In this document: positions 7,180 through 18,546 of the stretch, piece after piece | Position numbering within the stretch: the first letter of the stretch is position 1 | Layout: every line of letters starts with the position of its first letter | DNA from: Corallococcus carmarthensis | Lineage (GTDB): Bacteria > Myxococcota > Myxococcia > Myxococcales > Myxococcaceae | Reading direction: 5' to 3' | Length of the DNA: 39,445 nucleotides | NCBI RefSeq assembly: GCF_003611695.1 | Contig: NZ_RAWE01000075.1 | Location: 1-39,445, forward strand | Made by a program: the position numbers and the translations under genes | Notes under the pieces: generated by a model | The model's database searches: none | The model's input: only the letters and a program-made list of their open reading frames with translations | Told to the model about the DNA's origin: nothing

Positions 7180-9197
7180 GGGACCTCAAGAGCGCGCGGA
7201 TTCCGGAGTCGAACACGAAGGGGCTCCGGCTGCGGGTCCAGCTCTTGTTCGGGCTGTTCCTGGCGCTGCTGGGCACGGCGTTCGGCCGCGCGGTCTACCT
7301 CCAGGTCTTCCAGCAGGAGAAGCTGCGCGGCCTGGCGCAGGACCAGTACGTCCGGCAGATCGACATCCCGGCCCGGCGCGGTGACATCTTCGACCGGCGC
7401 GGCACGCCGCTGGCGCAGAGCGTGGAGGTGGACTCCATCTGGGTGGACCCGTCCATGCTCCCCAACGTGCAGCAGGCGGCGCGTCAGCTCGCCCGCGCGG
7501 TGCACCTGGATGGCAACGACGTGGCCGCGCGCCTGTCCCGCGCCAAGCGCTTCGCGTGGGTGAAGCGCCAGGCGAAGCCCCAGGAGGTGGAGGCGGTGAA
7601 GGCGCTGGGCCTGCCCGGCCTGGGCTTCACCAAGGAGCCCAAGCGCTTCTATCCCCAGCGCGAGCTGGGCGCGCACATCGTCGGCATGGTGGGCACGGAC
7701 GGCCACGGCCTGGAGGGCCTGGAGCTGGCGTTCGAGGACGAGCTGTCCGGGCAGAACTCGCGCACCCCCGGCTTCCGGGACGCCAAGGGCCGCAAGCTGA
7801 TGGTCCAGGGCGCCATGGATCCGCTGGAGCGCCAGGGCGCCGCGGTGACGCTCACGCTGGACCGCCACCTCCAGTACGTCGCGGAGAAGGCGCTGGCCAA
7901 GGCCGTGGAGGACGCCAAGGCCGTCGCGGGCATGGCGGTGGTGCTGGATCCGCGCACCGGAGAGCTGCTGGCGCTGGCCAACAACCCGCGCTTCAACCCC
8001 AACACGCCGGAGGACGGCGTGAAGAACGCCATCCGCAACCGCGCCGCGCTGGACGCCTTCGAGCCCGGCTCCACGATGAAGGCCTTCGTGGTGGCCGCCG
8101 CGCTGGAGCAGAAGGCCATCACCCCGGACACGCTCTTCTTCTGTGAGAACGGCGCCTTCCGCATTGGCCGCCACACCATCAACGACACCCACCCGCACGG
8201 CTGGCTCAACGCGCAGGGCATCCTCCAGGTGTCCTCCAACATCTGCGCCGCCAAGGTCGCGGAGGCCCTGGGCCGGGAGAAGATGGTGGCCGGCTACCAC
8301 GCCTTCGGCTTCGCGGAGCGCACCGGTCTGGCGCTCACCGGGGAGAGCCGGGGCGTCATCCCGTTTCCGAAATCGGACATCTCCCTGGCCACCCAATCCT
8401 TCGGCCAGGGCATGACCTCCACCGCCGTCCAGCTGGCGGCGGCCTACGGCGCGCTGGCCAACGACGGCGTGCTGATGCGCCCGTACCTGGTCTCCAAGGT
8501 GGTGGACCCGGACGGCGTGGTGCTGCTGGAGAACCAGCCCACGGAGCTCCGCCGGGTCGTTTCCCAGAGGGTGGCGCGGCAGGTCGTGGGCATGCTCGAG
8601 AGCGTGGTGGTCAAGGGAGGGACCGCGCCCAAGGCCGCCATGGACGACTACCGGGTGGCCGGCAAGACGGGCACGGCGCAGAAGGCGGACCCCGTGGCAC
8701 GGGGGTATTCCGACAAACGCATTGCGTCGTTCGCGGGCATGGTGCCGGCCGAGGCCCCGCGCGCCGTGATTCTCGTGGTGGTGGACGAACCCAAGACAGA
8801 CGTATACGGGGGGAACGTGGCTGCCCCTGCCTTCAAGGAAATCGCTACCGCTGCCATGGCCCACCTGGCCGTGCCCCCGTCCCGGACGGTGGCACCCGCC
8901 GAGGTGGCTGCGGCCGCCGCGCCCGTGGTGCCCCCTCCGGCACCGAAGGCGTTGGCGAAGGCCGTGCCCGTCCGGGCCGGTCTGGAGGATGCGGTGACCG
9001 AGACCCCGGAGCCCGGCACGGTGCGTGTGCCGGATGTCCAGGGTCAGGCAGGACGTGAAGCCGTGGTGAAGTTGCTCGCCGCGGCGTTGGAGCCACAGCT
9101 GCAAGGCAGTGGACAAGTCGTATCTCAGACCCCCCCCGCCGGTGCGCTGGTGGAGAAGGGGGCTCGGGTGACGCTGGAACTGGCGACGCGGCAATGA
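7176..9197 (+). CDS. ftsI: Septal peptidoglycan transpeptidase FtsI (PBP3-type) with C-terminal PASTA domain
   Basis: Class B penicillin-binding protein that cross-links septal peptidoglycan together with FtsW. It has 673 residues from the GTG at 7176, which overlaps the ftsL stop as GTGA; the frame is open further upstream but this start gives the short cytoplasmic tail and one membrane span (about 18-42). The dimerisation/pedestal domain follows (RRGDIFDRRGTPLAQ). Transpeptidase motifs are all present: STMK with Ser299, SSN at 353-355 and KTGTAQ with Lys497. The last ~60 residues form one PASTA domain (VPDVQGQAG to the end), after an Ala/Pro-rich linker. PASTA is usual in Gram-positive PBP2x and less common in proteobacterial FtsI. 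The 51-bp gap to murE has no evident terminator. Confidence 0.95.
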   Translation: MRDLKSARIPESNTKGLRLRVQLLFGLFLALLGTAFGRAVYLQVFQQEKLRGLAQDQYVRQIDIPARRGDIFDRRGTPLAQSVEVDSIWVDPSMLPNVQQAARQLARAVHLDGNDVAARLSRAKRFAWVKRQAKPQEVEAVKALGLPGLGFTKEPKRFYPQRELGAHIVGMVGTDGHGLEGLELAFEDELSGQNSRTPGFRDAKGRKLMVQGAMDPLERQGAAVTLTLDRHLQYVAEKALAKAVEDAKAVAGMAVVLDPRTGELLALANNPRFNPNTPEDGVKNAIRNRAALDAFEPGSTMKAFVVAAALEQKAITPDTLFFCENGAFRIGRHTINDTHPHGWLNAQGILQVSSNICAAKVAEALGREKMVAGYHAFGFAERTGLALTGESRGVIPFPKSDISLATQSFGQGMTSTAVQLAAAYGALANDGVLMRPYLVSKVVDPDGVVLLENQPTELRRVVSQRVARQVVGMLESVVVKGGTAPKAAMDDYRVAGKTGTAQKADPVARGYSDKRIASFAGMVPAEAPRAVILVVVDEPKTDVYGGNVAAPAFKEIATAAMAHLAVPPSRTVAPAEVAAAAAPVVPPPAPKALAKAVPVRAGLEDAVTETPEPGTVRVPDVQGQAGREAVVKLLAAALEPQLQGSGQVVSQTPPAGALVEKGARVTLELATRQ

Positions 9198-9248
9198 GGC
9201 CGTGTCCTTTCCAGGCCCCGCATCAGCAATGCGTGTGAAGGGGAAGAG

Positions 9249-10787
9249 ATGAAGCTGACGGATGTCCTCGCAGGGTGTGGGGCCGAGCAGACCTCGGGTG
9301 GCCGTTCCGCGGTCGACGTCACGGGAGTGACGCAGGATTCGCGGCGCGTGAAGCCGGGGGATCTCTTCATCGCCGTGCCGGGCCTGAAGGAAGACGGGGC
9401 CCAGTTCATTGGTGAGGCCGTATCGCGCGGTGCCGTGGCCGTGGTGTCGGAGAAGCAGGGGCAGTCTTCGCAGGTGCCGTTCTTCAAGGTGAGCAGCGCG
9501 CGCAAGGCGCTGGCCCTCATCGCGGCCAACTTCCACGGCCGCCCCGCGGACAAGCTGACGCTCCTGGGCGTCACGGGCACCAACGGGAAGACCACGACGA
9601 CGTACCTGCTGGAGGCCATCCTCGCGACGGCCGCCATGTACACGGGCGCCAACCCGCCGGGCGTCATCGGGACGCTGGGCTACAAGTTCAACGGCAAGAC
9701 GACGGAGCTGGCCAACACCACGCCGGACCCGCTGGAGCTGCACCGCATCTTCCGCGAGATGGTGGACGCGGGCGTGGAGACGGTGGTCATGGAGGTCTCC
9801 AGCCACGCGCTCGCGCAGGAGCGCGTGCACGGGCTCACCTTCAAGGCCGTGGGCTTCAGCAACCTGTCCCGCGACCACCTGGACTACCACAAGGACCTGG
9901 AGGAGTACTTCCAGGTGAAGCGCAAGCTCTTCGTGGAGAACCTGGGCGCCACGGGCACCGCGGTGGTGAACGGCGACGACACCTTCGCCAGCCGCATCTA
10001 CAACGAGCTGCGCGGCCAGAAGCGCATGGCGTGGAAGTTCAGCCGCACGGGCGCGGGGGAAATCAGCGCCGCGGACGCCGCCTACTCGCTCAAGGGCATC
10101 GAGGCCACCCTGAAGACGCCCGCGGGCGACATCAAGGTGAAGAGCAAGCTCCTGGGGCCCCACAACCTGGAGAACATCATGCTCGCCGCCGGCATCGCGC
10201 TGGGCGCGGGCATCAGCCGCTCGGACGTGAAGAGCGGCATCGAGCTGGTGTCCCAGGTCGCCGGCCGCATGGACCGCGCGGAGAACCACCGCGGCGGCCC
10301 CGCGCCGGCCGTGCTGGTGGACTACGCGCACACGGATGACGCGCTCAAGCGCTCCATCGAGGCGGCGCGCACGCTGGCCAAGGGCCGCGTCATCGTCGTC
10401 TTCGGCTGCGGCGGCGACCGCGACAAGGGCAAGCGCCCGCTGATGGGCACCGTGGCCGCGGAGGGTGCCGACCTGGTGATGGTGACCAGCGACAACCCGC
10501 GCTCGGAGGACCCGGAGGCCATCATCGCGGAGGTGACGCCGGGCCTGGAGAAGGGCGGCCTGCGCCGCATCTCCGCGGGCAAGGCGAAGGTCGGGGAGAA
10601 GGGCTACCTCGTGGACGCGGACCGCCGCGCCGCCATCGAGCAGGTCATCAACCTTGCCAAGGATGAGGACGTCGTCCTCATCGCCGGCAAGGGCCACGAG
10701 ACCTACCAGACGGTGGGCACGGAGAAGCTCGCGTTCGACGACCGCGAGGTCGCCGCGCGCGCGCTGGCCAACCGCATCCCGGGCTGA
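9249..10787 (+). CDS. murE: UDP-MurNAc-tripeptide synthetase MurE (meso-DAP adding)
   Basis: Cytoplasmic Mur ligase adding the third residue of the peptidoglycan stem to UDP-MurNAc-L-Ala-D-Glu with ATP. Its 512 residues show the N-terminal UDP-binding domain (VTGVTQDSRRVKPGDLFIAV), the P-loop GVTGTNGKTTTT at 107-117 with Lys114, the central-domain SSHALAQERV and LSRDHLDYH, and the C-terminal DNPR motif at 415-418, which is diagnostic for meso-diaminopimelate rather than lysine. The start ATG has GGGGAAGAG upstream. The product feeds MurF, encoded 27 bp downstream. Confidence 0.97.
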   Translation: MKLTDVLAGCGAEQTSGGRSAVDVTGVTQDSRRVKPGDLFIAVPGLKEDGAQFIGEAVSRGAVAVVSEKQGQSSQVPFFKVSSARKALALIAANFHGRPADKLTLLGVTGTNGKTTTTYLLEAILATAAMYTGANPPGVIGTLGYKFNGKTTELANTTPDPLELHRIFREMVDAGVETVVMEVSSHALAQERVHGLTFKAVGFSNLSRDHLDYHKDLEEYFQVKRKLFVENLGATGTAVVNGDDTFASRIYNELRGQKRMAWKFSRTGAGEISAADAAYSLKGIEATLKTPAGDIKVKSKLLGPHNLENIMLAAGIALGAGISRSDVKSGIELVSQVAGRMDRAENHRGGPAPAVLVDYAHTDDALKRSIEAARTLAKGRVIVVFGCGGDRDKGKRPLMGTVAAEGADLVMVTSDNPRSEDPEAIIAEVTPGLEKGGLRRISAGKAKVGEKGYLVDADRRAAIEQVINLAKDEDVVLIAGKGHETYQTVGTEKLAFDDREVAARALANRIPG

Positions 10788-10814
10788 CCCTTCTCAAGGC
10801 CAACACCCCCCTCC

Positions 10815-12215
10815 ATGGCCGCTCGATTCTCCGATGACGAGGTGGTGCAGGCGACGGGTGCGACCCGGCGCGGGGAGCCCGTTGCCGCGGGCTTTCCCGC
10901 CGTCTGCACCGACACGCGGTCGCTCACCCCCGGGTGCCTCTTCGTGGCGCTGCAGGGCGAGCGCTTCGACGCCCACGACTTCGTGGACGGGGCCCAGCGC
11001 CAGGGAGCGGCCGGAGCGGTGGTGAAGCGGGGGAGGGCGCTGCCGGCCCTGCCCCCGGGCTTCGCGCTCTATGAAGTGGACGACCCCCTGGCCGCGCTGG
11101 GCGGGCTGGGGGCGCTGCACCGCCGCCGCTTCCAGATTCCGGTGGCGGCGGTGGGGGGCTCCAACGGGAAGACGACCACCAAGGAGATGGTGGGCGCCAT
11201 CCTGGCCACGCGAGGCCCCGCGCTGAAGACGGAGGGCAACTTCAACAACGAGGTGGGCGTTCCGCTCACGCTCTTCCGGCTGGAGCCGTCCCATGTGGCG
11301 GCCGTCATCGAAGTGGGGATGAACCAGCCGGGCGAAATCGAAAGGCTCACCCGCAAGGTGCAGCCGGACGCGGGTGTCATCACCGTGGTCCAGCCGGAGC
11401 ACCTGGAGGGCCTGGGCAGCCTGGAGGGCGTGGCGGAGGCGGAAGGGGAGATGTTCCGCGAGCTCCTGCCCCAGTCCACCGCCGTGGTGAACGTGGACGA
11501 CGCGCTCATCGTGCGCCAGGCCGCGCGCAGCGGCGCGAAGCACCTGACGTTCGGCCGGGCGGAAGGGGCGGACGTGCGCCTCACCGCGGTCCACACGCTG
11601 GGCCGCGATGGCATGGTGGCCACAGTGCGCTACCAGGGGAAGGACTGGCCGGTGCGCCTGCACTTCGTGGGGCCGCACAACGCGCAGAACGCGACGGCGG
11701 CGTTCGCGACGGCGCTGGCCCTGGGCTACTCCCCCGAGGAGTGCGTGAAGGGCCTGGAGTCCGCGCGGCCGTACGCGCGCAGGCTCAACATCGTGGACGG
11801 CCGCAACGGCGTCACGGTGGTGGATGACTGCTACAACGCCAACCCGGCCTCCATGGAGGCCGCGCTCGTCACGCTGGGCACGCTGGTGCCGGAAGGTGGC
11901 CGGGCGGTGGCGGTGCTGGGCGACATGCTGGAGCTGGGCGCGGGCGAGGCGGAGGAGCATGCCCGGCTGGGTGAGCTCGTCGCGCGGCACGCGAAGCTGG
12001 TCGCGTTCTTCGGTCCCCGCTCCGCGGGCGGCCTGGGAAGCGCGGACATGGGAGATTCCGCCGCCCATTTCACCGAAGTGGAGCCATTGGTGGCGTGGTT
12101 GACGCCCCGGCTCTCGCCCGGTGACGTGGTGCTGGTGAAGGCCAGTCGCGGCATGCGATTGGAGCGCGTGGTGGCGGCCCTCACGGGCGCGTCACCCCCT
12201 GGAGGGAGTCACTAG
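10815..12215 (+). CDS. murF: UDP-MurNAc-pentapeptide synthetase MurF
   Basis: ATP-dependent ligase adding D-Ala-D-Ala to the UDP-MurNAc-tripeptide, the last cytoplasmic step before MraY. It has 466 residues. The N-terminal domain contains GFPAVCTDTRSLTPGCLFVAL, the P-loop is VGGSNGKTTTKEM (Lys119), and TEGNFNNEVGVPLTL and EVGMNQPGEIERL are family motifs. The C-terminal domain shows VVDDCYNANPASMEAAL. Its substrate partner D-Ala-D-Ala is made by Ddl, encoded later in the same cluster. The TAG stop shares one base with the GTG start of mraY. Confidence 0.97.
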   Translation: MAARFSDDEVVQATGATRRGEPVAAGFPAVCTDTRSLTPGCLFVALQGERFDAHDFVDGAQRQGAAGAVVKRGRALPALPPGFALYEVDDPLAALGGLGALHRRRFQIPVAAVGGSNGKTTTKEMVGAILATRGPALKTEGNFNNEVGVPLTLFRLEPSHVAAVIEVGMNQPGEIERLTRKVQPDAGVITVVQPEHLEGLGSLEGVAEAEGEMFRELLPQSTAVVNVDDALIVRQAARSGAKHLTFGRAEGADVRLTAVHTLGRDGMVATVRYQGKDWPVRLHFVGPHNAQNATAAFATALALGYSPEECVKGLESARPYARRLNIVDGRNGVTVVDDCYNANPASMEAALVTLGTLVPEGGRAVAVLGDMLELGAGEAEEHARLGELVARHAKLVAFFGPRSAGGLGSADMGDSAAHFTEVEPLVAWLTPRLSPGDVVLVKASRGMRLERVVAALTGASPPGGSH

Positions 12216-13393
12216 TGCTGTACCTTCTGTACGAGCTCATCCAGAACACCGAGGCCGGGCGCGTCCTCAACTTCCTGCGCTACCCGACCTTCCGCATCAT
12301 CGCCGCGGGCGTCTTCGCCCTGCTCCTGGGGATGCTCATCGGGCCGCGCCTCATCGCGCGGCTGCGCCTGAAGCAGCACGGGCAGAGCAACGTGCGCGAG
12401 GACACGCCGGACACGCACCAGAAGAAGAAGGGCACGCCCACCATGGGTGGCGCGCTCATCCTCATCTGCATCGCGGCGGGCACGCTCCTGTTCGCGGACC
12501 TGAAGTCCCGCGGCGTCTGGGTGATGATCCTCCTCACCTTCGGCTACGGCTTCATCGGCTTCCTGGACGACTGGCTCAAGCTGTCCAAGCGCAACTCCAA
12601 GGGCCTGGCCGGGCGCAAGAAGATGGTGCTGCAGACCGTCTTCTACCTCATCGCCATCTTCGGCCTGATGTGCACGTGGACGAAGGCGGACGGCTCCTTC
12701 GGGCCCACGCTGCTCATCGACACGCGGCTCACGCTGCCGTTCGTGCCGTCCCATTGGTTCAACCCGGACCTGGGCTGGTTCTACGTCGTCTTCGCGTGGA
12801 TCGTCATCGTGGGCACGTCCAACGCGGTGAACCTCACGGACGGCCTGGACGGCCTGGCCATCGTGCCCACCATCGTGTCGGCGGTGACCTTCTGCGTGCT
12901 CTGCTACGTGGCGGGCACCACGCTGCACATCGCGGACACGGAGACGGTGAACGGGGTGACGCGGCTCACGGCCACGCCGCTGTACCGCTATCTGGGCATC
13001 CTCCAGGTGCCGGGCGGCGCGGAGCTGGCTGTCTTCTGCGCGAGCATCGTGGGCGCGGGCATCTCCTTCCTCTGGTTCAACACCTACCCGGCGTCCGTCT
13101 TCATGGGCGACATCGGCTCGCTGGCCCTGGGCGGCGCACTGGGGGCGCTGGCCGTGTTCTCCAAGAACGAAGTGGTGTCCGCCATCATCCACGGCATCTT
13201 CTTCGCGGAGGCGCTGAGCGTGATGATCCAGGTGGCGTCCTTCAAGATGACGGGCAAACGCGTCTTCAAGATGGCGCCCGTGCACCATCACTTCGAGCTC
13301 AAGGGATTGGCCGAGCCGAAGATCATCGTGCGTTTCTGGATTGTCGCCATCCTCTGTGGTGGCGTGGCCCTGCTGTCCCTGAAACTGCGCTAG
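12215..13393 (+). CDS. mraY: Phospho-MurNAc-pentapeptide transferase MraY
   Basis: Integral membrane enzyme transferring phospho-MurNAc-pentapeptide to undecaprenyl phosphate to form lipid I. It has 392 residues with about ten hydrophobic spans. Family motifs are clear: KKKGTPTMGG after the first span, GFLDDWLKLSKRNSKGL with the Asp pair, NLTDGLDGLA, FMGDIGSLALGG, and HHHFELKG near the C-terminus. The start is GTG at 12215 with a one-base overlap with murF. A 32-bp gap leads to murD. Confidence 0.97.
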   Translation: MLYLLYELIQNTEAGRVLNFLRYPTFRIIAAGVFALLLGMLIGPRLIARLRLKQHGQSNVREDTPDTHQKKKGTPTMGGALILICIAAGTLLFADLKSRGVWVMILLTFGYGFIGFLDDWLKLSKRNSKGLAGRKKMVLQTVFYLIAIFGLMCTWTKADGSFGPTLLIDTRLTLPFVPSHWFNPDLGWFYVVFAWIVIVGTSNAVNLTDGLDGLAIVPTIVSAVTFCVLCYVAGTTLHIADTETVNGVTRLTATPLYRYLGILQVPGGAELAVFCASIVGAGISFLWFNTYPASVFMGDIGSLALGGALGALAVFSKNEVVSAIIHGIFFAEALSVMIQVASFKMTGKRVFKMAPVHHHFELKGLAEPKIIVRFWIVAILCGGVALLSLKLR

Positions 13394-13425
13394 TCGCTTT
13401 GCCCCCTTCGAGGTCGGCCCGCCCC

Positions 13426-14796
13426 ATGAATCCCTCGCTGTCCGGTCGGAAGGTCGCGGTGTTCGGGCTGGCCAAGAGCGGCGTCGCGGCGCTCCGGCTG
13501 CTCGTCCAGCAGGGCGCGAAGGTGACGGCGCTGGACGCGCGCTCCGAGGACGCGCTCGGCGACGTGGCGAAGGAGCTGCACGCGAAGGGCGTGACGCTCG
13601 TCACCGGCGCCACGCCTCCGGGCCTGCTCACCCGCCAGGACCTGGTGGTGGTGAGCCCGGGCGTCCCGCTGTCCCTGCCGGAGCTGGAGGCCGCGCGCAC
13701 GTCGGGCGTCCCCGTGTGGGGCGAGATTGAACTGGCGGGCCGCTTCCTCACGGGCACGCGCTTCCTGGGCATCACCGGCACCAACGGCAAGAGCACCACC
13801 ACGGCGCTCACCGGCGAGCTGTACGCGAAGGCGGGCCTGCGCACCTTCGTGGGCGGCAACCTGGGGCGCCCGCTGGCGGAGGCCGCCATGGCGCCCGGGG
13901 ACTGGGACGCGCTGGTGGTGGAGCTGTCCAGCTTCCAGCTGGAGGGCATCCACCAGCTCAAGCCCACGGGCGCGGCCATCCTCAACCTCACGCCGGACCA
14001 CCTGGACCGCTACGCCAACCACGCCGAGTACGGCGCGGCCAAGGCGCGCATCTTCATGAACCAGGACCCCGGCAGCGACTTCGCCGTGGTGAACGCGGAC
14101 GACGCGGCGGTGATGGGGCTGGCCGCCTCCACGCGCGTGCCCGTGTATGGCTTCACCCTCACGGGCAGCCCGGTGGTGGGCGCGCCGAAGCTGGCGGGGC
14201 TGGCCATCGCCCGGCCCGGCGGCTTCGAGCTGGAGTTCGCGGGCGAGTCCTACACGCTCACCAACCGGTCGCTCCGGGGCGCGCACAACGCGCAGAACGC
14301 GATGGCGGCGGCGCTGCTGGCGCGGCTGGGCGGCGTGGCGAAGGACGCGGTGCAGGCGGGGCTGGACAGCTACCCGGGCCTGGCGCACCGGCTGGAGAGC
14401 GTGCGCGTGCTGGACGGCGTGGAGTGGGTGAACGACTCCAAGGCCACCAACGTGGACTCCGTGCTGGTGGCGCTCAAGGCCTTCGCGGGCGACGTGTGGC
14501 TCATCGCGGGCGGCAAGGGGAAGGGCGCGCCGTACGCGCCCATGGTGGAGGCGGGGCAGGGCAAGGTGAAGGGCGTGCTGACCATTGGCCAGGACGCGGA
14601 CGCGCTGGCGCGGGCGTACGCGAACGACGCGCCGGTGCACGCATGCGGCACGCTGGCCGCGGCGGTGGCCAAGGCGCGTGAGGTCGCGAAGGCGGGGGAC
14701 ACGGTGCTCCTGTCCCCGGCGTGCGCGTCGTACGACCAGTTCAAGAACTTCGAGGACCGGGGCGACACGTTCAAGCGCCTGGTCGGGGCGCTCTGA
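13426..14796 (+). CDS. murD: UDP-MurNAc-L-Ala:D-Glu ligase MurD
   Basis: Cytoplasmic ligase adding D-glutamate to UDP-MurNAc-L-Ala. It has 456 residues from the ATG at 13426 (MNPSLSGRKVAVFGLAKSG); the frame is open far upstream through mraY, but that region is only the shadow of mraY. Motifs: the N-terminal UDP-binding VFGLAKSGVAAL, the P-loop GITGTNGKSTTTALTGEL, ELSSFQLEGI, LTPDHLDRY, and the C-terminal WVNDSKATNVDS and LSPACASYDQFKNFEDRG. It is followed after 2-8 bp by ftsW, depending on which ftsW start is used. Confidence 0.96.
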   Translation: MNPSLSGRKVAVFGLAKSGVAALRLLVQQGAKVTALDARSEDALGDVAKELHAKGVTLVTGATPPGLLTRQDLVVVSPGVPLSLPELEAARTSGVPVWGEIELAGRFLTGTRFLGITGTNGKSTTTALTGELYAKAGLRTFVGGNLGRPLAEAAMAPGDWDALVVELSSFQLEGIHQLKPTGAAILNLTPDHLDRYANHAEYGAAKARIFMNQDPGSDFAVVNADDAAVMGLAASTRVPVYGFTLTGSPVVGAPKLAGLAIARPGGFELEFAGESYTLTNRSLRGAHNAQNAMAAALLARLGGVAKDAVQAGLDSYPGLAHRLESVRVLDGVEWVNDSKATNVDSVLVALKAFAGDVWLIAGGKGKGAPYAPMVEAGQGKVKGVLTIGQDADALARAYANDAPVHACGTLAAAVAKAREVAKAGDTVLLSPACASYDQFKNFEDRGDTFKRLVGAL

Positions 14797-14801
14797 CCGT
14801 G

Positions 14802-15968
14802 ATGATGAAGACCTCACCTCCGGCCGCCCCCGTGCGGTTCGATCCGATTCTCCTGTGCGCGGTGCTGGCGCTCGTGTCGCTGGGCCTGGTGATGACGTAC
14901 TCGGCCAGCGCGGTGCTGGCGCAGGACAAGCTGGGCGACAGCCTCTACTTCCTCAAGCGTCAGATGTCCGCCGCGGGCATTGGCCTCGTGGCCATGGCGG
15001 TGGCCATGAAGCTGGGGTGGCGGAAGCTGGCGCGGCTGGCGTACCCGCTGCTGCTCGTCGCCATCGTGCTGCTCATCGCGGTGGCCATCCCCGGCATCGG
15101 CACCACGGCGGGCGGCGCGCGGCGGTGGATCCGCCTGCCGGGCTTCAGCCTCCAGCCGGCCGAAATCGCCAAGTTCGCGTGGCTCGTCTACCTGTCCTAT
15201 TCGCTGGCGAAGAAGCGGGAGAAGGTGGCCACGTTCTCCATCGGCTTCCTGCCGCACCTGGCCCTGTGCGGCATCCTGGTGCTCCTGTGCATGCTCCAGC
15301 CGGACTTCGGCAGCAGCGTGCTGCTGGTGTTCATGCTCTTCGTGCTGCTGTTCGCGGCGGGCACGAAGCTGTCGTACCTGGTGGGCTCCGTGCTGCTCGC
15401 GCTGCCGCTGGCGTTCGTCGCCATCGCGACCAGCCCGTACCGCATGAAGCGCATCCTCGCGTTCCTGGACCCGTGGGCCCACCGGCACGACGTGGGCTAC
15501 CAGGTGGCGGAGTCGCTCATGTCCATTGGTTCCGGCGGCATCACCGGCCTGGGGTTGGGGGATGGCCGGCAGAAGCTGTTCTTCCTGCCGGAGGCGCACA
15601 CGGACTTCATCTTCTCCATCCTCGGTGAGGAGCTGGGGCTCATCGGCGTGGGGCTGCTCGTGGTGCTGTACGCCGTCGTCCTCTGGCGCGGCATCCGCGC
15701 GGCGCTGGCGGCGGGGGAGACGTTCGGGACGTACCTGGGCCTGGGCATCAGCTCCATCATCGCGTTCCAGGCCACGGTGAACATGTGCGTGGCCATGGGC
15801 CTGTTGCCCACGAAGGGCCTGACGCTGCCGTTCGTGTCCTACGGCGGCACGTCGCTGGTGGTGCTGATGGGCTCCGCGGGCGTGCTGCTGTCGCTCAGCG
15901 CGAACACGCAAGGCGCGACGCGGCCGGTGCGCACGGGCACCACCGACATGCGGGAGGTGACGGCGTGA
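14802..15968 (+). CDS. ftsW: Septal peptidoglycan glycosyltransferase FtsW (SEDS family)
   Basis: Polytopic SEDS protein that polymerises lipid II at the septum with its partner FtsI. It has 388 residues with about ten membrane spans. Family features: [10 protein letters not shown] in the first span, [30 protein letters not shown], the large periplasmic loop with [14 protein letters not shown], then [16 protein letters not shown] and [17 protein letters not shown] near the C-terminus. The start could be GTG 14799, ATG 14802 or ATG 14805; the choice changes one or two residues only. The TGA stop overlaps the murG GTG. Confidence 0.96.
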   Translation: MMKTSPPAAPVRFDPILLCAVLALVSLGLVMTYSASAVLAQDKLGDSLYFLKRQMSAAGIGLVAMAVAMKLGWRKLARLAYPLLLVAIVLLIAVAIPGIGTTAGGARRWIRLPGFSLQPAEIAKFAWLVYLSYSLAKKREKVATFSIGFLPHLALCGILVLLCMLQPDFGSSVLLVFMLFVLLFAAGTKLSYLVGSVLLALPLAFVAIATSPYRMKRILAFLDPWAHRHDVGYQVAESLMSIGSGGITGLGLGDGRQKLFFLPEAHTDFIFSILGEELGLIGVGLLVVLYAVVLWRGIRAALAAGETFGTYLGLGISSIIAFQATVNMCVAMGLLPTKGLTLPFVSYGGTSLVVLMGSAGVLLSLSANTQGATRPVRTGTTDMREVTA

Positions 15969-17121
15969 AGGTGCTCATCGCGGGCGGTGGCACCGGCGGC
16001 CACCTGTTCCCGGGCATCGCGCTGGCGGAAGAGGTCGTCACGCGCCACCCGAACAACGAGGTCGTCTTCGTTGGCACGGCGAAGGGGCTGGAGGCCCGCG
16101 TGGTGCCCAAGGAGGGCTACCCGCTGGAGCTGGTGAAGGTGCAGGGGCTCAAGGGCAAGGGGCTCCTGGGGCTCCTCAAGGGGCTCATCGCGCTGCCGCT
16201 GGCGTTCCTCGCGTCGTTCCGCATCCTGTCGCGCCACAAGCCGGACGTGGTGGTGGGCGTGGGCGGCTACGCGAGCGGGCCGGTGGTGCTGGCCGCGTGG
16301 TTGATGGGCATCCCCACCGCCATCCAGGAGCAGAACGCGCTGCCCGGCATCACCAACAAGGTGCTGGGCCGCATCGTGAAGGTCGTCTTCACCGCCTTCG
16401 AGGAAGCGCGCAACTACTTCCCGGAAGCCAAGGTGCAGATGATTGGCAACCCCATCCGCAAGAAGCTGATGGACAACTACCTGCGCAGCAGCGCCGCGCA
16501 CGAGAAGTTCTCCGTCCTCATCTTCGGCGGCAGCCTGGGCGCGCGCGGCCTCAACAACCGGGTGCTGGACGCGCTGGACTCGCTGGGGGACGTGAAGGAG
16601 CAGATCTCCATCGTCCACCAGACGGGGAAGCTGGACCTGGAGACCGTGAAGAAGGGCTACGCGGACAAGGGCTTCGCGGACGTGGCCACGGTGGTGGAGT
16701 TCATCGACGACATGTCCTCCGCCTACGCGCAGGCGGACCTGGTCATCTGCCGCGCGGGCGCCACGTCGCTGGCGGAGCTGACGGTGTGCAAGAAGGCCAG
16801 CATCCTGGTGCCCTTCCCGCACGCGACGGACAACCACCAGGAGGTGAACGCCCGCGCGCTGGTGGACGCGGGCGCGGCCCTCATGTTCCGCGAGTCGGAG
16901 CTCACCGGGCAGAAGCTGGCGCAAGAGCTGCGCGGCCTGATGACGGACCCGGCGAAGCTCAAGCAGATGGCGAAGAAGGCGGGCATCCTGGGCCGCCCCG
17001 CCGCCGCGAAGGAGCTGGCGGACGTGTGCGCGGACCTGACGACGCAGGCCTGGGGACCCCAGGGCCGCGACCGTGGGCCCAAGGAGCAGAAGGACGCGAA
17101 GAAGGCACCCGGGAGCAAGGC

Positions 17122-17125
<4 letters not shown>
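15965..17125 (+). CDS. murG: UDP-GlcNAc:lipid I GlcNAc transferase MurG
   Basis: Membrane-associated GT-B glycosyltransferase that converts lipid I to lipid II on the cytoplasmic face. It has 386 residues, starting at GTG 15965 so that the protein opens with the conserved [21 protein letters not shown]. Other motifs are [43 protein letters not shown], and the UDP-GlcNAc-binding [15 protein letters not shown] followed by [10 protein letters not shown]. The C-terminal 25 residues are Lys/Gly-rich and probably disordered. It overlaps ftsW and murC by 4 nt each. Confidence 0.96.
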
Positions 17126-18543
<1,418 letters not shown>

Positions 18544-18546
18544 GGG

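Noticed and set aside
6927-10697. A 1256-codon open frame on the minus strand opposite ftsL, ftsI and murE
   Set aside because: Same third-codon-position GC artefact; the plus-strand frames carry complete catalytic motifs.
12670-13425. Upstream extension of the murD frame giving a 708-residue protein
   Set aside because: The extra 252 residues overlap mraY in another frame and are low-complexity Arg/His/Gly; the ATG at 13426 begins exactly at the conserved MurD N-terminus. The same reasoning removes the upstream extensions of ftsI, murG and murC.
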